DNA from: Mesonia mobilis DSM 19841
Lineage (GTDB): Bacteria > Bacteroidota > Bacteroidia > Flavobacteriales > Flavobacteriaceae
Length of the DNA: 64,000 nt
NCBI RefSeq assembly: GCF_000423405.1
Contig: NZ_AUHX01000001.1
Location: 372,001 to 436,000 of the forward strand
Direction: 5' to 3'
The stretch's first letter is position 1; each line of letters starts with the position of its first letter. The notes beneath the pieces were generated by a model. That model had not been told where the DNA came from and searched no databases. It saw nothing but the letters and a program-made list of their open reading frames with translations. Shown here piece after piece: positions 63,301 through 64,000 of the stretch. Position numbers and translations under genes: made by a program.

Positions 63301-64000
63301 ATTCAGCATTAATTTACCGCGAATTTGTTTTTGGGTAAACCCTAAAGCATATAGATCGATACCTTGTAAATCTACTTTAAAATCTGCCTCGGGAGCAACG
63401 CTGTCTAGCTTTACAAAAGCGTCGACATTTAAATTTACATTTTCATCTTTAAAAGCCGCTTTTACATCGCCTTTGCCATTTTTAATTTTACCGGATAATT
63501 GTAAATCTGAAAGATCGTAATCGTTATACGTGAGTTTTGTAAAGTTAGAATTTAACTCAGCATCCAAGGTATTGATAGAACTTCCGCTACCTTTTGTAGT
63601 AATTTCAGCTGAAATTTTGCCTAAACTTTCATTTTGCAGCAACGTACCCAGATCGAGTTCTATCGTTTTTACTTCAGCATCAAAAGCTAAACCATCGGTA
63701 TTTTTATAATCTCCAACAACTTCTATTCGACCTTCAGGCATTTGTAAAACCGCATCGGCAGTAAGATTAGCTAAACTTCCTTGTAAATTACCGGTAAGCT
63801 GAATTTTCTTCGGAATTGAAATTCCCAAATCTTTTTCACTTACAAATTGCTGCAAATCACTTTTGGTAGAAGTAATATCGATCGATCGCAAATCTAGCTG
63901 AAGCTGTTCAGGATCAGTTACCGAAACCAATCTACCGTGGGTACTAATTTTAGTAGTCATTCCCCATTGTAAAAGTAAATTATTTAGCTGAAGATCTTGC
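60400..64000 (-). CDS. tamB: TamB translocation/assembly protein (partial, N-terminus outside window)
   Basis: The frame stays open from 60400 to the right edge: before the ATG at 63960 it reads LQDLQLNNLLLQWG, so 63960 is an internal Met. About 1199 residues are seen. They are repeated amphipathic strands that build the AsmA/TamB lipid groove, then a TamB C-terminal domain (about the last 330 residues) with VNDGHYEMNLYNLVKRKFNIAKG and ITWSGDPMNADLDVRAIYKVET. The C-terminal tail is a charged, Glu/Lys-rich helix (EEEEN end). The gene ends one base before tamL, so they are co-translated. The paralogue at 19193-23623 lacks a tamL neighbour. Confidence 0.93.
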   Translation of the reverse strand, partial: QDLQLNNLLLQWGMTTKISTHGRLVSVTDPEQLQLDLRSIDITSTKSDLQQFVSEKDLGISIPKKIQLTGNLQGSLANLTADAVLQMPEGRIEVVGDYKNTDGLAFDAEVKTIELDLGTLLQNESLGKISAEITTKGSGSSINTLDAELNSNFTKLTYNDYDLSDLQLSGKIKNGKGDVKAAFKDENVNLNVDAFVKLDSVAPEADFKVDLQGIDLYALGFTQKQIRGKLMLNGTYKGEKDAFMVDAKVDEAIAVYDNNPYYIGDLDIHTRIAQDSTAVTVNGGFLNAKLFSNSNPTQFLKALQRHAAHYFKEPEPRDSLQKPVRLYVETSISQRPIISEVFIDGIEEMDSIHIKMGFSEEKEELVADFNLPYVKYKENTLDSLQLKLNSTAKKADFTFGFSGIDAGPLSIEKTFFKGHLTRDTLRLDFNSDKGNQELYHISSMMTSNDGKIQFSINPENLILNKNEWQTPQDNSVIFEDKTIVFNNFNFSRNNQQIDFNNNFNIEAEHFGAEIQNFKLSTLLGYFNPDEYLSSGIVQGNLILVNPFEDLGMIADLDIQDFKVTQIPLGELAIDAKSKGGSNYDFQLGLQGEEVDLTLNGDYKANPTAANLDLKLNLQKLGLPLIQQFVPEELEEAKGNLSGNVNITGTTLNPEYSGEFKFNNTQFVVSKLNSEFSISDETIKVNNDGINFSRFLILDANNNEFVVKGNVSTQESMIDPAFDLSINANDFQALNSTEEDNDLYYGKAIFDIDAKLGGKLSFPELDVDVTINEKTNVTYIVPPSQVGMTERDGVVVFVNKENPDAILTRNDADDTSAILTGLELASNLKIEPGATVNVILNERTGDNLKLVGQGDLKFNIERNGRTSLTGRYQVNDGHYEMNLYNLVKRKFNIAKGSTITWSGDPMNADLDVRAIYKVETSASSLMASQTAGSASNIQDRYRQKLPFLVYLNVDGELMQPQLNFGLDMPENEQGAIGGTVYGRVRQLNQQEGQLNKQVFSLLVLNRFYPEQGADGSQGGAATVARDNLNQALSDQLNVFSDRLTGNTGIELSFGLNSYTDYQGNAPQDRTDLNVSARKKLMNDRLVVQAGSEIGVQGENRPGEANPVIGNVSIEYLLTEDGRWRLRGFRKSQYENIIDGQVFVNGVALIFTREFNKFNELFKKTAEELAQEQEQEKREQEKKEREAKNSANKEAVEEEEN

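Noticed and set aside
63960-63960. ATG at 63960 as true start of the second TamB
   Set aside because: The frame stays open to the window edge with TamB-like sequence before it.
1-64000. CRISPR array, prophage, insertion sequence or integron
   Set aside because: No regularly spaced repeats, transposase, integrase or phage structural genes were seen.

Overview
The window is chromosomal DNA of a member of the Bacteroidota, most likely a marine-type Flavobacteriaceae (relatives such as Mesonia, Gramella or Salegentibacter fit). The signs are AT-rich DNA, Bacteroidota-type -7 promoter boxes (TAnnTTTG) in front of many genes, a bacillithiol synthase (BshA), TamL/TamB outer-membrane assembly genes, and an aryl-polyene/flexirubin-type pigment cluster. 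I saw no phage, insertion sequence or CRISPR array.

Layout. 1-29 kb is mostly housekeeping and envelope: the end of an LpxH-like gene, a lipoprotein, a large FAD/Fe-S oxidoreductase, bshA, a GH3-serine hydrolase fusion, an Fe-S electron-transfer pair with a HAD protein, MlaD, a cell-wall amidase, LptD, RidA, a sodium/solute symporter, a TamB-family protein, and a plus-strand run tsaD-rsmE-DUF4159-TrmH-AI-2E-THUMP-like methyltransferase. 29-46.2 kb is one tightly packed minus-strand operon: tyrosine ammonia-lyase, FabG, an LpxL-like acyltransferase, two hot-dog dehydratases, two ketosynthases each with a non-catalytic partner, an ACP, a deacetylase, LolA, a GT2-DUF2062 protein, an MMPL exporter, a C45/AAT-type acyltransferase and an AMP-dependent ligase. 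A flavin halogenase-like gene is divergent from its head. This set can make a p-coumarate-primed aryl polyene and move it to the outer membrane; no darA/darB-type genes are in the window.

47.6-50.3 kb holds tRNA-Ser(GCU) and tRNA-Pro(UGG), an esterase and an aldehyde dehydrogenase. 50.3-57.3 kb is looser accessory DNA: an intact response regulator followed by a decayed H-NOX gene and a decayed PAS-kinase gene, a small lipoprotein, a STAS-like protein, a glycosyltransferase, an FNT-family channel and a PAP2 phosphatase. Four promoters here share a direct-repeat upstream element at constant distance from the -7 box, and two intergenic stretches look like independent small-RNA transcripts. 57.3-64 kb ends with a secreted protein, tamL and a second, larger tamB that runs off the window.

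The most unusual items are the shared LytTR-like promoter element and its possible small-RNA targets, the H-NOX/kinase locus ending in a perfect 19-bp fold-back palindrome, the pigment cluster with halogenase-like and AAT-type enzymes, and a TamB gene whose only plausible full-length start is ATT.
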